From: a bacterium | Lineage (GTDB): Bacteria; Verrucomicrobiota; Verrucomicrobiia; Chthoniobacterales; Terrimicrobiaceae | DNA length: 21,689 nucleotides | Reading direction: 5' to 3' | Assembly: GCA_009920585.1 (NCBI GenBank) | Contig: RFZT01000011.1 | Coordinates: forward strand, 1 to 21,689 | The notes under the pieces: generated by a model | What the model was told of the DNA's origin: nothing | Databases searched by the model: none | What the model saw: only the letters and a program-made list of their open reading frames with translations | Shown: positions 1-9,700 of the stretch, piece by piece | How positions within the stretch are numbered: the first letter of the stretch is position 1 | Layout of the letters: each line of letters starts with the position of its first letter | Translations under genes and position numbers: made by a program

Positions 1-542
1 GAGATCACTACCGAAAAAAGGACCTCCTCGCAGCCATGCTGGTCTCCAGCGCGAACGATGCTGCAAGCGTCTTGGCTGGATCGGGCCGCGGATCGTATGG
101 GGACTTTATTTCTAACATGAACCGAAAAGCCCGCGATCTCGGGGCTAAAGATTCCCTTTTCCTTAATCCCCATGGGTTGGATTTTGATGGTCAATACTCG
201 ACAGCCAGAGACACAGCGATCATCGCCTACCACGCCTACCGAGACCCCCTCATTAGATACTATGCCTCTCTGCGGGATGTGCCATTCAACCACAACGATG
301 GGCGCACCGATTTATTACAAAACACAAACATGCTCCTCTATCATTGGCCCGCTTACTTCAATGGTCTCAAGAGTGGCTATACTGATCGCGGAGGCAAATG
401 CCTTGTTGCCACGTCGAAATATAAAGGCACAGAAACCATCATCGTCATGCTCGCCAGCACCCCAGAGGAGATCTTCCTCGATGCAGATCGACTCATAAAG
501 TGGAGGTTGAAAAACCTCAACAGCGCTGCATCTAGAAACTAA
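1..542 (+). CDS. D-alanyl-D-alanine carboxypeptidase (peptidase S11), 3' part
   Basis: This is the C-terminal part of a penicillin-binding-protein-type DD-carboxypeptidase, which trims the terminal D-Ala from peptidoglycan stem peptides in the periplasm. The open frame runs in from the left window edge (first whole codon at base 3), so the ATG at 36 is internal and the true start and signal peptide lie outside. The second active-site motif SxN is seen as S-A-N at about 48-56. The third motif is K-S-G at 369-377, where most relatives have K-T-G, within the typical context NGLKSGYTDRGG. The NTN-LL stretch about 20 residues before KSG is also typical of the family. The protein ends soon after the catalytic domain, so it lacks the C-terminal beta domain of PBP5. 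It converges with the TPR gene with only 9 bases between the stop codons. The family call is firm; the exact paralogue (DacA, DacC, DacF type) cannot be decided. Confidence 0.9.
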   Translation, partial: DHYRKKDLLAAMLVSSANDAASVLAGSGRGSYGDFISNMNRKARDLGAKDSLFLNPHGLDFDGQYSTARDTAIIAYHAYRDPLIRYYASLRDVPFNHNDGRTDLLQNTNMLLYHWPAYFNGLKSGYTDRGGKCLVATSKYKGTETIIVMLASTPEEIFLDADRLIKWRLKNLNSAASRN

Positions 543-551
543 AAGGCAAGC

Positions 552-2933
552 TCACTCACCGTCCCAAATGAAGTGCTCGAGGCGGATCTGCTGGATGCGT
601 TTTTTTGCCTCGGCGGCACGCGGACCTTCGCTTGCAGCCATGATCTGATAGACTCGGATGGCTTCACTCCACTTTTGCTGCGTCTCAAAAATGCGAGCGG
701 CGGCGAATCCCGCTTTGTAGAACCAAAAAAACTCGGGCGTCTCTCCGGAAGAAGGCTTAAAAACCTCATAATACGTGGCCGTCGCACCATTATCGTTACC
801 ACTTTTTTCGAGTGCGGTGCCGATTCGCGTGAGTGCCTGGTTGCGCCAAACGGGATCAGAGGCTTCTTCGCTGGCCACCTGCTTCCAGACCTCAATGGCC
901 GATTTATAGTTGGAGGGATCCTGGGTTCCCAGAGCGTAGAAGTTTTTTCCTTTTTCGACCAAAGCCGTCGCCTTCAGCGTGTGGTCGGGCGAAGAGGAAA
1001 GAACTTTATCGATCACCAGATTCGCTTCGAGGGGCTTACCTTGGGCAGCAAGGATGGCCGCCTGTTCGAGCCTGGCCCGACTCGAAAAAGACCCATTTCT
1101 CGCGGCAACTTCCTCAAAAAGACCCATGGCGTCCGCTGTAGCTGCCTCTTCGGGAATACGTGATGCGGCTTGAGCAGCCAAAAAGAGCGCAGGCGCCTCG
1201 AAATCGGAAACTGGATATTTTCTGGCAAGGGACTCCAACTCAACTCGTGCGGAGGAATAATCTCCATTAAGGAAAAGCAATTCACCTAACTTCATTCGCA
1301 CTAATGGCTCAGATTCGGTATCTCGAAAGTTCACAAGAAAAGCCCGCGCAGCCTCGATCGCTTTGGGTGTGGCATCAGATTCACCCGAAGCCGTTAAAAA
1401 TACCCCCAAGGCGGCTTCGCGGTCCGAGTGGCCCTTCGTCGATATGCGCCCGAGTTCCAAAGCCGCAGCAGGATAGTCGAGTTGCTGGTACTTCCACTCA
1501 GCGAGGGCCAAACGGGCATTTTGCGCAATGTCGGAAGGGGCCGATTCCGCCAACTTTGTGAGAATATCGGTCGCTTTAGGATCTCCATTTCTGGCGAGAG
1601 AGAAGGCTTCTTGAAGCTGAAACGCTGGAATCTTCGGGCTGGAAGGGTATTTTTTTTCCAATTCGGCCAGAGCCGCGTTAGGTATATTGCCAGCCTTAAG
1701 CTCACAAATAGCGGCATTAAATAGGGCGCCTTCCGCCATTTCGGGATTAGTCGCGGCGAGCAAAAATGCCGATGCAGCGAGAGCATGATCTCCCTGCTGT
1801 TCCAGAGCGATACCGCGAAGGAAATCCGTATAGGGTGAAACGCCCTGCGCCGGAAGCAGCGCGAGTGCCTCGCTGGATTGACCGAGACGAACACGCAGCG
1901 CGGCCAACTCAAGAGTGGTTTCTGAGGCGAGTGGGTTCGAGGCGGGATCGGCGATCAACGCCTCGAGTAAGCTCGCGGCTTTTTTCGCATTTCCCTGACG
2001 CGCCTCAAGGCGCGCCATATAATATGTCGCCAATTTCCGGCGCATGGTTGGATCCTTGTCCTCTGACCAACGCTTCATCTCACTCGAAGAGGCACTCGGA
2101 GCAGCAGCATAAACCTCGTCCAAGGCCGCAAAAACACGCTCCAATCCTGGAATCACGGGGTGACCGGCAATGAAATCCTCAAGAAGAGATTCGGCCTCGG
2201 GGGCCTTGCCTGTTCGCGAAAGCGCCTGAGATTGGAGAATAACACTCGATGCGGCCATGTTTGCATCCAACGGCTTGAGGTTCGCTAGGATCTCCAAGGC
2301 TTGGTCATTTTGATTCAATAGACACATGGCTGCCGCTGAGAGAAAATCTTTTTTGGTTCGATCTTTCGACTCGGTAACTGTGAGGTCAGCGAGGACTTTT
2401 TGTGCATCGGATCCGCTCCCCTTAAGGATTTGTAACTCCGCAAGATCGAGGAGAGCCTGATTTTTTCCAACGGAAGGCGGCCAAGAAACCGCGCCCTCCA
2501 GCACCAATACCGCTTCATCGATGCGATTCAGATTTCTCAGCATGGACGCCCTCCCCAATACCGCCTCTCGGAAGAACAAAAAATCGGCCGACAGCGTGCA
2601 ACGTGTATATTTTGAAAGGGCCTCTGCGAAATCGCCGTTTGCGGCGAGGGCCTGCGCGAGCCAGAACTCCCTCGCTAGTCCGGCACGTTGCGAAACCGCA
2701 CCGAGCAACTTCACCGCAGCTTCCGGTTGACCGTCCGCAATGAGCGCACGAGCATAGAGGAGATTGGCCTCATCACCTGCATTCGGCTTGCCTATTAGGG
2801 GAATGGTCTCCTCGATTTTGAGCAGAGCGACTTTAGGAAAGCCCGAATCCAAAGCGGCACGTGCGCTTTCCAACCGGTCCTGCGCAGACAGAACCATCAC
2901 ACCGCTGAGAAGGAAAAAAATCACACGCTTCAT
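552..2933 (-). CDS. Secreted tetratricopeptide-repeat protein
   Basis: A 793-residue protein. It starts with a clear signal peptide (MKR, then a hydrophobic stretch to about residue 17, with a likely cleavage site at L-S-A-Q), so it should act in the periplasm or at the outer membrane. The rest is almost entirely helical, Ala/Leu/Glu-rich TPR-like repeats with the usual A-L and Y/F-P positions and no enzyme motif. Such repeats normally scaffold protein-protein contacts. The ATG at 2933 overlaps the uvrA stop codon in an ATGA, so it appears translationally coupled to uvrA, although no functional tie to DNA repair is evident. The 3' end faces the carboxypeptidase gene. I do not recognise a named family. 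A role in envelope assembly is possible but unproven. Confidence 0.85.
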   Translation of the reverse strand: MKRVIFFLLSGVMVLSAQDRLESARAALDSGFPKVALLKIEETIPLIGKPNAGDEANLLYARALIADGQPEAAVKLLGAVSQRAGLAREFWLAQALAANGDFAEALSKYTRCTLSADFLFFREAVLGRASMLRNLNRIDEAVLVLEGAVSWPPSVGKNQALLDLAELQILKGSGSDAQKVLADLTVTESKDRTKKDFLSAAAMCLLNQNDQALEILANLKPLDANMAASSVILQSQALSRTGKAPEAESLLEDFIAGHPVIPGLERVFAALDEVYAAAPSASSSEMKRWSEDKDPTMRRKLATYYMARLEARQGNAKKAASLLEALIADPASNPLASETTLELAALRVRLGQSSEALALLPAQGVSPYTDFLRGIALEQQGDHALAASAFLLAATNPEMAEGALFNAAICELKAGNIPNAALAELEKKYPSSPKIPAFQLQEAFSLARNGDPKATDILTKLAESAPSDIAQNARLALAEWKYQQLDYPAAALELGRISTKGHSDREAALGVFLTASGESDATPKAIEAARAFLVNFRDTESEPLVRMKLGELLFLNGDYSSARVELESLARKYPVSDFEAPALFLAAQAASRIPEEAATADAMGLFEEVAARNGSFSSRARLEQAAILAAQGKPLEANLVIDKVLSSSPDHTLKATALVEKGKNFYALGTQDPSNYKSAIEVWKQVASEEASDPVWRNQALTRIGTALEKSGNDNGATATYYEVFKPSSGETPEFFWFYKAGFAAARIFETQQKWSEAIRVYQIMAASEGPRAAEAKKRIQQIRLEHFIWDGE

Positions 2934-3772
2934 GGTTTAAGATATTTTTTGAGATAATGGCCGGTATGACTTGGGGCGGATTGCGCAACCTGCTCGGGCG
3001 TTCCTTGCGCGACGATCTCGCCTCCGCCCGATCCCCCTTCGGGACCAAGATCAATGATCCAGTCGGCACACTTGATGACCTCCAGGTTGTGTTCGATGAC
3101 GATCAGTGTGTTCCGGGAGTTGCGGAGTTTCATGAGGACTTCGAGAAGTTTGTGGATATCCGCAAAGTGAAGACCGGTGGTGGGTTCGTCGAGGAGATAG
3201 ATCGTTCGACCGGTAGCACGCTTCGAAAGCTCGGCCGCCAGTTTGATCCGCTGGGCCTCCCCGCCTGAGAGAGTGGTCGCAGATTGACCCAACCGCAAAT
3301 AACCTAACCCGACATCTTGAAGAGTATCCAACTTGCTTGCCAACGCTGGCACACTTCTGAAAAAACGGGACGCCTCATCGACGGTCATGTCCAATACATC
3401 GGCAATATTTTTGCCCTTATACGTGATCTCGAGTGTCTCACGATTGTAGCGCCGACCTTGGCAGATCTCGCACTCCACATAGACGTCAGCAAGAAAGTGC
3501 ATTTCGATGCGAATGAAACCATCCCCTTGGCAGTGCTCACAGCGTCCCCCTTTGTTGTTAAAGGAAAACCGGCTCGCATCGTAACCGCGAACCCGGGAAG
3601 CCGGCAAATCACTAAAGAGATCGCGAATGGGACCGAGTGCACCGGTATAGGTGGCTGGATTCGAACGGGGCGTACGGCCAACCGGACTTTGATCAATGAC
3701 GACGACCTTGTCGAACTGCTCGATACCTTGGATCGCGCGATGCGCTCCGGGACGTGACCTCGCACGGTTTAA
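2930..3772 (-). pseudogene. uvrA: UvrA (excinuclease ABC subunit A), C-terminal part of a broken gene
   Basis: This is the C-terminal 280 or so residues of UvrA, the damage-recognition ATPase of nucleotide excision repair, in a different frame from the N-terminal part. Read from about 3772 it continues from the second Walker A with LNRARSRPGAH, IDQSPVGRTPRSNPATYTG, then a C-x2-C...C-x2-C zinc finger (CEHC ... CEIC), the ABC signature LSGGEAQRIKLA, Walker B LLDEPTTGLH and the HNLEV switch histidine. All of these are conserved. The first ATG in this frame is at 3607, which is too late to restore the missing part. Compared with B. subtilis and E. coli UvrA as I recall them, about 13 residues are missing directly after G-K-S-T. 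The stop codon overlaps the TPR gene start by 4 nt. Confidence 0.93.
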
Positions 3773-5781
3773 GTGGATTTGCCACTACCCGAGATTCCGG
3801 TCACGCAAGTCAGGCAACCTGCCGGGAAGGAAGCGGTGATATTTTTCAGGTTATTTTCTGTGGCTCCCACAACGCGCAACCATCCGTCGCCGATTTCACC
3901 AACTTCAGCACCGGTCACCCTTGGCGCGACACGTTGACGGGGAACTGGGATGTGAATCGTTCCATTGAGATATTGAGCAGTTAGCGAATCCGGACTATCC
4001 AAAATCTCGGCCAGCGTCCCTTGCGCCACCAAGGCGCCACCACGCGGACCGGCTCCCGGCCCGAGATCTAAAATATGGTCGGCCGCACGGATTGTATCTT
4101 CGTCATGCTCGACAACGATGACGGAGTTTCCGAGATCGCGAAGATCACGGAGCGTTTGGATAAGCCTGTCATTGTCTCTCTGGTGCAGCCCGATGCTAGG
4201 TTCATCAAGCACATAAAGAACACCGGAGAGCCCCGATCCGATCTGGGTCGCTAACCGGATACGCTGGGCCTCACCGCCCGAGAGCGTCCCGCTCTCGCGA
4301 CTGAGTTGAAGATATCCGAGACCGACTTCATTGAGAAACCTAAGGCGCTGTCGAACCTCACGCAGAACATCTTTCACGATTTCCACATCACTAGGAGCGA
4401 CTTTGAGTTCTTCCATGGCGCGAGCAGCCTCTGCGATGGTCAGTCCACACATCTCCTGGATGCCATATTCACGGTCATCCAGTGTACTGAGTGTCACCGC
4501 CAGAATTTCCGGCCTTAATCGTGCCCCAACGCAAACACGACAGACTCGTCGCCCTTGATAGGCACGGAGTCGCTTGCGGGTGAACTCGCTTTTTGTCGTC
4601 GCGTAAAGGTTTTCCAACTGTGCAATCACTCCCTCGAACGGCTTCGATGATGTCCTGTTCGCTCCGATCGCCATGCGAATGCTTCGATCTCCCGAACCTT
4701 GCAGGACAAGCGAGCGGAAACCCTCTGGCAAATCCTGCCAAGGCTTTTCCAACGGCGCAGGGGTATCTGAAACGAGCCCCTCCAGCAGAGCAGCGTAATA
4801 GGCCTTCATTCGCGGATTCGCCTGCTTCCATGGGCGAACAGCTCCTTGCGCGATGTTTTTTTCTGCATCCACGATCAGATCGGGATCGAAATAATTCTCC
4901 GTCCCGATTCCATGACAAGCTGGACAGGCACCGAGATGACTATTGAAGGAAAAATGCTTCGGCGTCAGGCGAGTCATTGTGAATCCCGTGGCGGGATTGC
5001 AAAAATCTGTAGAAAATTTTTCGTCCGTCCAAGTCGATGAGGCCGGCCCCTGACGGGTGGTAGAGATTTTGCCTCCCCCTAGGCGAAGCGCCGTTTCGAT
5101 CGAGTCCGTGAGGCGCTGACCCAGATCTGAACGAATGACGAGACGATCAACAACCGCTTCGATCCAGTGGGGTTTGGTTTTTTCGAGGCGGATCGGCTCC
5201 GGTCTAGTGAGCTCGATCACCTCGCCATCCACTCGGATTCTCACGAACCCCTCCCTGCGGGCCTTCTCGATCACATCCCGAAACTCTCCGACTTGCCCAG
5301 AAATCAGTGGGGCAAGAACAAGGAACTTCGTGCCCTCGGGCCAGCGAAGGATGGCATCGGTGATTTCTTGTGGGGTCTGACGCGCCACTCGCTCGCCGGT
5401 TTTGGGGTCATGGGGAACTCCGGTCGATGAAAATAAAAGCCGCAGATAATCAAAAATCTCCGTCGTCGTCGCGATGGTCGAACGTGGATTGGCACTGGAT
5501 GTACGCTGCTCGATGGCAATTGCCGGAGAGAGCCCTTCGATATAGTCGACATCCGGTTTTTGCATTTGGTCCAAAAATTGACGCGCATAGGCGGAGAGGC
5601 TCTCCATGTATTTGCGCTGCCCTTCCGCAAAGAGCGTATCAAAGGCGAGCGAAGACTTACCTGAACCGCTCAGGCCAGTAATGACCACAAACTGGTGCCG
5701 AGGGATATCGACATCCAGATTTCGCAAGTTGTGCTGTCGAGCACCCTTGATGCGAATGAGAGAATGTTTGTTCGAGGTCAT
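3769..5781 (-). pseudogene. uvrA: UvrA (excinuclease ABC subunit A), N-terminal part of a broken gene
   Basis: This is the first 670 residues of UvrA, the ABC-type ATPase that finds DNA lesions and loads UvrB. The sequence shows Walker A of the first nucleotide-binding domain (GLSGSGKSS), the zinc motif region with C-x2-C (CPACHG) and CRVCVGARLRPE, the signature LSGGEAQRIRLA, Walker B VLDEPSIGLHQRD, the VVEHDEDTI switch and finally the second Walker A GISGSGKST. Immediately after that T the frame meets TAA at 3769-3771. The start is taken as the ATG at 5781; a TTG at 5790 would add three residues. No convincing Shine-Dalgarno sequence precedes either. Translated as given, the product lacks most of nucleotide-binding domain 2 and should be inactive. 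I see no obvious LexA box in the short divergent upstream region. Confidence 0.95.
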
Positions 5782-5915
5782 GGATGCCAATTCGGCGAGC
5801 TTGTAGTTTAAACCGAAATCCCCTCCGGCATCAAATGTTGCGTCAATCCGTGCACGCTATCCGAATCTTTTTACCAACTCACCGTCTTTTCTCCCCTCTA
5901 GAAAAGGACTTCACG
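5782..5915. promoter_or_regulatory. Divergent intergenic region between uvrA and the OmpA-domain gene
   Basis: This is the only real gap between divergently read genes in the window, so promoters for both directions are expected here. For uvrA (minus strand) a weak candidate is TTGATG at 5829-5834 (-35) and TAAACT at 5805-5810 (-10), with an 18-nt spacer. For the plus strand the best I can find is TTGCGT at 5838-5843 with CCGAAT at 5861-5866, which is poor. No CTGT-N8-ACAG type SOS box is visible. The existence of promoters is inferred from gene layout; the specific boxes are low confidence. Confidence 0.35.
5902..5908 (+). promoter_or_regulatory. Ribosome binding site that favours the ATG at 5916
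   Basis: The purine-rich stretch AAAAGGA lies 7 nt before the ATG at 5916. It is the best Shine-Dalgarno-like sequence for any candidate start of the OmpA-domain gene. The open frame itself goes back to 5784 and a second in-frame ATG sits at 5979, directly before the basic stretch that precedes the membrane anchor. Confidence 0.5.
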
Positions 5916-6965
5916 ATGGAGTGCCATGGTTTTTTCTTGGATGGAATTTTAAAATTCGGCCGTGTAGGCTTCAACGTAATGAATCGGAAGCGACGTTTGC
6001 TCGAGGAAAAGGCCGTTTCGCATCGCGATGCGTGGCGCCCTCTGCTCATTGCTGCCCTGATTTTATCCCTCATGGCGCACTGGTATTTCCGCTCATGGGC
6101 AAAAGGCGTCACCGTCGAAAGGCAAGTGGCTCCGATTGAGAAAAAAAACATCAAACCGACATTCAAAGTCGAGCGCGTTGATATCACTCCCCGCATTAAG
6201 CAGTCGGTACCCGAAAAAATCCCTCAGGCTCAACTGCAACCGTCCAAGCCTGACCCCAAACAAACCCCCGACGAAAAGATTTCTTTTGAAAAAATGATGG
6301 GCGACGTGCCCGTTCCCGGAGCCCCTCCCCGCTTAGACCAGGTCATGCTGGACGAAAAGCCGGGTGTCACAGTCACTCCCTCCTCGGCCAACACCGCCAT
6401 GAATGCGGCCAAGAGCGAAACCGCTAAAATCAACGACTCCCTTGCCGAGGAATTGCTGAAAGAAATACCAGCTATCAAAGTTGACGCTTCCGCCAGAGGC
6501 GTACCCTCGACCACAGCAGACTCTGTGGTTGGAATGCCCGCTGGAGAGCGAGGATTTAGTAACCTCGACGACCTTCTTGCGCAAACCGGCCCCCTCACCT
6601 CGGACACGGCGCCCATCCTCATGCCGAGTGATTTGCTTTTCACCTACGACGCCTTCGTCCTCGAGCCTGGTGCCATGAGCAGCCTGGAAAAACTCGGCAC
6701 CCTTCTGAAGCGAAACCCGCGCGCGCGTTTTCTCATTGAAGGACATACCGACTCCTTCGGCACAGATGACTACAATCTTAAGCTCAGCCAACTCCGCGCG
6801 GAATCAGTCAAAGCCTGGCTTATTGCTAATATGGGTCTGCCTGGGGATGTGATCGAAACCATCGGTTTGGGGGAAACTCGCCTCATCGCTCCCGCCACCG
6901 GCACCATCGAGGAACAGCGGATCAACCGCCGTGTGGAGATCGTGATTCGCGACACCTCGAAATGA
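5916..6965 (+). CDS. Inner-membrane-anchored OmpA-family peptidoglycan-binding protein
   Basis: About 349 residues. A short basic N-terminus (containing MNRKRR at the alternative start 5979) precedes one hydrophobic segment (PLLIAALILSLMAHWYF), which most simply acts as an uncleaved anchor with the remainder in the periplasm. A long Pro/Lys/Glu-rich linker follows, then a C-terminal OmpA domain over roughly the last 115 residues. In it the peptidoglycan-binding signature is clear: IEGHTDSFGTDDYN, LSQLRAESVKAWL and the terminal NRRVEIVI, carrying the conserved Asp and Arg that hold diaminopimelate in this family. There is no beta-barrel, so it resembles MotB/TolR-type anchors or free OmpA-domain proteins rather than OmpA itself. 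The TGA overlaps the glnD ATG. Its role is likely cell-wall tethering; the partner is unknown. Confidence 0.85.
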   Translation: MECHGFFLDGILKFGRVGFNVMNRKRRLLEEKAVSHRDAWRPLLIAALILSLMAHWYFRSWAKGVTVERQVAPIEKKNIKPTFKVERVDITPRIKQSVPEKIPQAQLQPSKPDPKQTPDEKISFEKMMGDVPVPGAPPRLDQVMLDEKPGVTVTPSSANTAMNAAKSETAKINDSLAEELLKEIPAIKVDASARGVPSTTADSVVGMPAGERGFSNLDDLLAQTGPLTSDTAPILMPSDLLFTYDAFVLEPGAMSSLEKLGTLLKRNPRARFLIEGHTDSFGTDDYNLKLSQLRAESVKAWLIANMGLPGDVIETIGLGETRLIAPATGTIEEQRINRRVEIVIRDTSK

Positions 6966-9700
6966 ATCCGGAAAGCCCGCAAACACTCGAAAAATCGGCC
7001 CTCGAGCTATCCAAGCAAGCGCGCAACAACCAAGATAACCCCGTCGCTCTCTTTAAAGGTTTCCGCCAAGTCGAGGAAGACAGACTCAAGGCTTGGCATC
7101 GTGCCGGCGGTGGGGGCCGAGAAATCGCCCGCCAGCGTTCCGACATGGTTGACATCCTCATCCGCGAGCTTTTCGATGGCATCGTCCGCAAAGTTGTGGG
7201 CAAGCCGCTCACCGGACGTCTTTGCATGATGGCTTTCGGGGGCTATGGCCGCCGCGAACTCACCCCCATGAGCGACGTGGACATCCTCTTTCTTCAGGCA
7301 AAAACCGCGAATGACAAGGAGGTCGAAGAAGTCATTCGCCAAACCATCGTGGCCCTTTGGGATATCGGTTTCAAGGTTGGACAAGCCACGCGCACCATTA
7401 CCGAGGCTATCGACAAAGCCAACGAGGACATGGTCACAAAAACCTCGATGCTTGAGTCACGCTTCTTGACCGGTGACCGTGATATTTTTACCCGCTTCAA
7501 GGAACTCTTCCAAGATGCGTGCGTGAAAGGCCGCGGTGAATCTTACATCGCATGGAGGATCGCCAACCAAGCCGAACTTCGCGTGAAATATGGTCGCACG
7601 GTTTTCATGCAGGAACCGAACGTGAAGAACGGCACCGGCAGCCTGCGTGACTATCAAAGCCTTCTCTGGATCTCGCAGTTCAAATACGGCATCACCACCA
7701 CAGCCAAACTTGTTGAGGCAAAAATCCTGCGCGACGGGGAGAGACGGAATCTCGAAAAGAGTTACGATTTTCTCCTGCGAACCCGTGCAGAAATGCAATA
7801 TATCAATGGGCGGTCGGCCGAGGTTCTTACCCTCCAGTTACAGGGGAAAGTCGCACAGGCGTTTGATTACCCACAGAAGAACATCCTCCGCCGAGTCGAG
7901 GCCTTCATGAGGGAATACTACGGCCATGCGCGGACCATTTTTTTGATAACCGAGAGCGCCTTGCGAAAAATGGAGGCTATTCCTCCACCCGCACGCTCCG
8001 GCCTGCTCCGGCTTTTCGGAGTTCGTCAAAAAACAGAAAAACTCGATCGCTTCATTATCAAAAATGGCCGTATCGAGCCAGAATCTCGCGAAATCTTTAA
8101 CGACGACCCGTACCGGCTGATGCGGGCGTTCCATCACGCGCAGGTCCGCCAACTCGAATTTCACCCGGAACTCGCCGATCTGGTCGCCCGCCGCCTGCAT
8201 CTGATCGACCGCACCTTCCAATACGCAAGTATGGCCCGCGAGACCTTCCTCGCCATTCTTTCCCGCAAGGGCGAAGTCGGTCGCACCCTTCGCCTCATGC
8301 ATGACCTCGGGGTGCTCGGTCGATACGTTCCTGAGTTTGGTGAACTCGACTGCCTTGTGCAGCACGAGTTCTATCATCGCTACACAGCCGATGAACACAC
8401 GCTCGTGTGCATCGAAAAACTCGACGCCATTCTTTTTGCAGACTCACCGAAACTGCGAGGTTATCGCCAGATTTTTCAGAAACTCGAGGATCCCGCTATC
8501 CTCTACCTCGCCATCCTCCTCCACGACGTCGGAAAATCCGCAAACACCCGTCACCATGAGGAGGCCAGCGCTCTCCTTGCCCACAAGGTCGCCCGCCGCC
8601 TGCAACTCACTCCAGAACGTCGCAGAATGCTGATCACACTCGTGGACTCGCATTACCTGATGTCGAAAATGTCGCAATCGCGCAACCTCGACGATCCCGC
8701 CACGACAGAGGAATTTGCCCGTATTATCGGCAACCGGAAAAACCTCGATGCGCTCATGCTCTTGACTCTCGCCGACGGAATGGGCACCAGCGACCAGAAC
8801 TGGTCGGACTGGAAGGAAGGCTTGGTATGGATGCTTTACCGGAGAACCCAGCAATATCTTGAAGGCGGAGTCGATGCCATGGAGCAAAGCCGCCGCGACA
8901 GAATGCAGCAAAGAGACGTGGCTATGGAAAAGCTCGGTCCCGGATTCCGCGATGCTTGCGATGCCCACTTCCAATTCATGCCCGCTCGTTACTTCCTGAG
9001 CTACGAACCGGAAGAAATCGCTGAGCACTTAAATTTATTCCAATCGTTCTTCGAGCGGCGCGAGGCGGATGAATCTCTGGCACTTGCGCCGGCCTTCCGT
9101 TGGATCCCAAAACCCGAGAAAGGCTACACGGAAGTGTGGGTCTGCGGATGGGATCGCCCGCGACTCTTGGAGCGCATTGCCGGTGCCTTCCTATCCGTGA
9201 AACTCAACATCCTGAGTGCGGATATTTACACCCGCACCGACAGTTTGGCGCTGGATATCTTCCGCGTCGCCAGCACCAACCTTCTCCCGGTAAGCAGTCC
9301 CCGGGATATGGAAACTGTAGAAAAGCACCTCGCTGAGTCTCTCACTGTCGAGGAATACGATTTTACGCCGCTCATCAGCAAAGATACCCGCCTGCTGACC
9401 TACCGACTTTCACAGGAATTCGATCTGCCGACCCGCATCAATGTGGACAACGACTCGCACCCTGCCTACACGCTGGTTGACATCCAGACACCCGACCGCC
9501 TCGGCTTGCTTTACGATCTCTTGCGGGCGATGGGAGAGCTTGATGCCTGCATTGAAATCTCCCGCATTACGACCGAGATGGATGTGGCCATGGATTCCTT
9601 CTACATTTACAACAAGGAAGGTGGGAAATTCTCTTCACCGCAAGCGGTCAAGCAGTTGCAAAGAGTCCTTAACAAGGCCGCCGCAAAGCTTCCAGAATGA
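6962..9700 (+). CDS. glnD: [Protein-PII] uridylyltransferase / uridylyl-removing enzyme
   Basis: 912 residues, close to the usual length of GlnD, the cytoplasmic glutamine sensor that adds UMP to PII proteins when nitrogen is short and removes it when glutamine is high. Domains in order: a nucleotidyltransferase centre with GGYGRRELTPMSDVDIL at residues 93-109 (metal-binding Asp105 and Asp107); a GlnE/GlnD helical region; an HD domain with LLHDVGKS (H521, D522) and the downstream HHEE, for the uridylyl-removing activity; and two ACT domains near residues 720-790 and 838-905 (DRPRLLERIAGAF and DRLGLLYDLLRAMG), which bind glutamine in the family. All key residues for both activities are present. 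It overlaps its neighbours by ATGA at both ends, so the three genes are probably one transcript. No PII (glnB/glnK) gene is in the window. Confidence 0.97.
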   Translation: MNPESPQTLEKSALELSKQARNNQDNPVALFKGFRQVEEDRLKAWHRAGGGGREIARQRSDMVDILIRELFDGIVRKVVGKPLTGRLCMMAFGGYGRRELTPMSDVDILFLQAKTANDKEVEEVIRQTIVALWDIGFKVGQATRTITEAIDKANEDMVTKTSMLESRFLTGDRDIFTRFKELFQDACVKGRGESYIAWRIANQAELRVKYGRTVFMQEPNVKNGTGSLRDYQSLLWISQFKYGITTTAKLVEAKILRDGERRNLEKSYDFLLRTRAEMQYINGRSAEVLTLQLQGKVAQAFDYPQKNILRRVEAFMREYYGHARTIFLITESALRKMEAIPPPARSGLLRLFGVRQKTEKLDRFIIKNGRIEPESREIFNDDPYRLMRAFHHAQVRQLEFHPELADLVARRLHLIDRTFQYASMARETFLAILSRKGEVGRTLRLMHDLGVLGRYVPEFGELDCLVQHEFYHRYTADEHTLVCIEKLDAILFADSPKLRGYRQIFQKLEDPAILYLAILLHDVGKSANTRHHEEASALLAHKVARRLQLTPERRRMLITLVDSHYLMSKMSQSRNLDDPATTEEFARIIGNRKNLDALMLLTLADGMGTSDQNWSDWKEGLVWMLYRRTQQYLEGGVDAMEQSRRDRMQQRDVAMEKLGPGFRDACDAHFQFMPARYFLSYEPEEIAEHLNLFQSFFERREADESLALAPAFRWIPKPEKGYTEVWVCGWDRPRLLERIAGAFLSVKLNILSADIYTRTDSLALDIFRVASTNLLPVSSPRDMETVEKHLAESLTVEEYDFTPLISKDTRLLTYRLSQEFDLPTRINVDNDSHPAYTLVDIQTPDRLGLLYDLLRAMGELDACIEISRITTEMDVAMDSFYIYNKEGGKFSSPQAVKQLQRVLNKAAAKLPE

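Noticed and set aside
573..1163. 196-codon open frame on the plus strand
   Set aside because: It is antisense to the TPR gene, whose minus-strand frame has a signal peptide and repeats over its whole length.
3765..3775. Programmed -1 ribosomal frameshift in uvrA at CACTTAAAC
   Set aside because: A -1 shift would join the frames as S-T-L-N-R, but there is no canonical slippery heptamer and about 13 conserved residues would still be missing, so a deletion explains the data better.
5782..5915. SOS (LexA) box in front of uvrA
   Set aside because: No CTGT-N8-ACAG-like palindrome is present on either strand; other LexA consensus types cannot be judged from one site.
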